Origin: Anaerolineae bacterium
GTDB lineage: Bacteria; Chloroflexota; Anaerolineae; B4-G1; SLSP01
DNA length: 6,466 bases
NCBI GenBank assembly: GCA_016934645.1
Contig: JAFGSL010000487.1
Span: 1 to 6,466 of the forward strand
Direction: 5' to 3'
Part shown: positions 5,233-6,466 of the stretch, one piece after another
Numbering within the stretch: the stretch's first letter is position 1
Layout: every line of letters starts with the position of its first letter
Translations under genes and position numbers: made by a program
The notes under the pieces: generated by a model
Seen by the model: the letters and a program-made list of their open reading frames with translations, nothing else
Database searches by the model: none
Told to the model about the DNA's origin: nothing

Positions 5233-5529
5233 GCTAATTTCATTGAGTTCGGAAATCGCTATATCCAAAGAACGATGGGGATTCCCCGAAGTGGCCTCTA
5301 GCGAGAGAATTCTACACCATTTTGGGGAAGGTGTCTAGTCGATGTGCGCCTGCGGCAACTATCTGTTGTAAAAGCCCGCCCTTGCGTAAAAATAAACTTG
5401 TGATATTTGTATGTTGCATCGTGCGCCTTCATCGTATTTACGCGTGGGTAAGACCGGTGAAGATTGACGATACGTATAGCGATACCCTGGCAACGCAACA
5501 AGACATCAGTAAAGATTTACTACCTTGAT

Positions 5530-5536
5530 AAGGAGG
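5530..5536 (+). promoter_or_regulatory. Ribosome binding site of the korA-like gene
   Basis: AAGGAGG stands six bases before the ATG at 5543, an ideal spacing that fixes the start. Confidence 0.88.
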
Positions 5537-5542
5537 CAACCT

Positions 5543-6466
5543 ATGGTCGAGAACGCAATTACCATCCGCATCGGCGGCGAGGCCGGGATGGGACTGGAAT
5601 CCAGCGGCGCGGGCTTCGGCAAAGCGCTGGTGCGTGGCGGACTGTACGTCTTCGGCGTACCGGACTTCTATTCTCGCATTCGCGGTGGGCACAACTTCTT
5701 CACGCTTCGCATCGCTGACCAACCCCTCTACGCCATCGACGATCCGGTTCACCTGTTGCTGGCCCTCGATATGGAAACGATCCGCCGCCACACGGTGGAC
5801 ATGATCTCCGGCGGCGCCATCGTCTACGACGAGAGTGAGACGCTGCCCGAGGATCTCAAACGCGACGATGTCCTCTACATACCCATCCCATTGACCGCAC
5901 TGGCGAAGGAGTTAGGCGGAGCGGAAGTCATGCGCAACACACTGGCGTTGGGCGTCGCCATCGGTCTGCTGCACTTCGAACCGGTCTACGTCGAAAGCAT
6001 CATCCGCGACAACTTCGCCAGCAAAGGTGACGCCGTCATCGATGGCAACCTGCGGCTCATCGCCAAAGGTATGGAATTGGCCGCGCCATACGAAGCCGGC
6101 TATCCCTTCCGCGTAACCGCCATCCCCGATGCGCCCAAGCGCCTTTTCCTCAACGGCACCGAAGCGTTCAGTATGGGGGCGCTGGCGGGAGGATGCCGCT
6201 TCGTGAGCGGGTACCCGATGACGCCGGGATCGCCAGTGCTGATCTGGTTCGCCCAACACGCAGCCGAACATGGCGTCGTGGCCCGGCACGTGGAAGACGA
6301 GATCTCGGCGATCAACATGGCAATCGGCGCGGGGATGATGGGCGTTCGCGCGTTAGTTCCCACGTCCGGCGGTGGGTATGCCCTGATGGTTGAGGCCACC
6401 GGTCTGGCGGGCATGAGCGAGACCCCCGTGGTGATCTACAACGCGCAGCGCCCCGGCCCGGCGACC
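5543..6466 (+). CDS. 2-oxoacid:acceptor oxidoreductase alpha subunit (KorA-like), partial, runs off the window
   Basis: The first 308 codons are present with no stop. Residues 1 to about 185 form the gamma domain fused at the N terminus, with IGGEAGMG (10-17) and YSRIRGGHN (43-51). From about 198 the pyruvate:ferredoxin oxidoreductase alpha domain begins, with VSGYPMTPGSP (GYPMTP at 223-228), EDEISAINMAIGAGMMGVRALVPTSGGGYALM and GLAGMSETPVVIYNAQRPGPAT, where the window ends. Such gamma-alpha fusions pair with a thiamine-diphosphate beta subunit (KorB) to convert a 2-oxoacid and CoA to acyl-CoA, CO2 and reduced ferredoxin. A korB gene is expected just past the window. Full-length members have about 550-620 residues. 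2-Oxoglutarate, pyruvate or branched 2-oxoacids are all possible. It is divergent from the dehydrogenase/mutase pair and probably works in the same pathway. Confidence 0.93.
   Translation, partial: MVENAITIRIGGEAGMGLESSGAGFGKALVRGGLYVFGVPDFYSRIRGGHNFFTLRIADQPLYAIDDPVHLLLALDMETIRRHTVDMISGGAIVYDESETLPEDLKRDDVLYIPIPLTALAKELGGAEVMRNTLALGVAIGLLHFEPVYVESIIRDNFASKGDAVIDGNLRLIAKGMELAAPYEAGYPFRVTAIPDAPKRLFLNGTEAFSMGALAGGCRFVSGYPMTPGSPVLIWFAQHAAEHGVVARHVEDEISAINMAIGAGMMGVRALVPTSGGGYALMVEATGLAGMSETPVVIYNAQRPGPAT

Larger units (their letters stand above)
5123..5542. other. Divergent intergenic region between the dehydrogenase and the 2-oxoacid oxidoreductase genes
   Basis: These 420 bases hold no convincing gene. 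Short frames on both strands (for example 5298-5501 minus) have no recognisable product. What can be seen: an imperfect palindrome AATCGTT/AACGTTT at 5141-5156 beside the dehydrogenase SD; a UUCG-loop hairpin at 5165-5180; two interleaved hairpins at 5191-5232; the palindrome GGGGA-T-TCCCC at 5277-5287; an ACACC/GGTGT hairpin at 5314-5334; ATACGTAT at 5470-5477; and AGTAAA-GA-TTTACT at 5508-5521 just before the downstream SD. No promoter with both boxes is convincing; TTGACG at 5464-5469 and TATAGC at 5475-5480 are weak half-matches. The length and structure suggest a leader RNA on the minus-strand transcript. Confidence 0.6.

Noticed and set aside
5150..5240. T-box leader
   Set aside because: TGTGGTTCGCCACGG looks superficially like the T-box bulge, but it is better explained as a UUCG-loop hairpin and no specifier stem or terminator is visible.
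5123..5340. Cobalamin riboswitch upstream of the dehydrogenase/mutase genes
   Set aside because: Fragments such as GCCACCTGTGG vaguely resemble the B12 box region, but the conserved core elements are not found in the right order.
1..6466. CRISPR arrays, tRNA or rRNA genes, insertion sequences
   Set aside because: No regularly spaced repeats, cloverleaf, rRNA-like stretch or transposase reading frame is visible.

Overview
This window most likely comes from a moderately GC-rich environmental bacterium with an anaerobic or amino-acid-fermenting metabolism. The style resembles Chloroflexota: a KorA-type 2-oxoacid:acceptor oxidoreductase, a BrnT/BrnA toxin-antitoxin pair, strong AAGGAGG ribosome binding sites and short heptad repeats. 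The taxonomic guess is inference only. Four kinds of material sit side by side.

(1) Positions 1-1590, plus strand. A complete metallo-beta-lactamase-fold hydrolase (96-932) is followed at once, in another frame, by an endonuclease/exonuclease/phosphatase (EEP) domain that has lost its first strand and its own start region. The second gene looks like a 5'-truncated remnant joined to the end of the first.

(2) Positions 1591-2326. This is an AT-richer island holding a BrnT toxin / BrnA antitoxin operon (about 1765-2296). Its perfect TATAAT box is so close to the brnT ATG that the mRNA should be leaderless, and an imperfect palindrome overlaps the promoter. The island is bracketed by two direct copies of the 3' end of the adjacent mutase gene. 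The outer copy (1645-1692, minus strand) is an orphan 15-codon tail, and except for its last sense codon it differs from the intact gene only at silent third positions.

(3) Positions 2327-5122, minus strand. Two genes read toward the TA island: an opine/octopine-dehydrogenase-family NAD(P) enzyme (4019-5122), then a 531-residue cobalamin-dependent mutase-like protein (2327-3922). The mutase appears to be a single-chain fusion of a GlmS-like B12 domain and a GlmE-like barrel. It has an altered B12 motif, and the arginines that hold glutamate in true glutamate mutase seem to be missing. The gap between the two genes is a degenerate 7-bp periodic repeat.

(4) Positions 5123-6466. A 420-bp divergent intergenic region contains two mutually exclusive hairpins and several palindromes. 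It is followed on the plus strand by the start of a 2-oxoacid:acceptor oxidoreductase alpha subunit (5543 to beyond the window end).

Taken together, regions 3 and 4 suggest a catabolic module: a B12 carbon-skeleton or amino-group rearrangement of an unidentified substrate, an NAD(P)-dependent dehydrogenase, and a ferredoxin-linked 2-oxoacid oxidoreductase that would make an acyl-CoA. The substrate cannot be read from the sequence. The mutase and its context are the best candidate here for an undescribed system.
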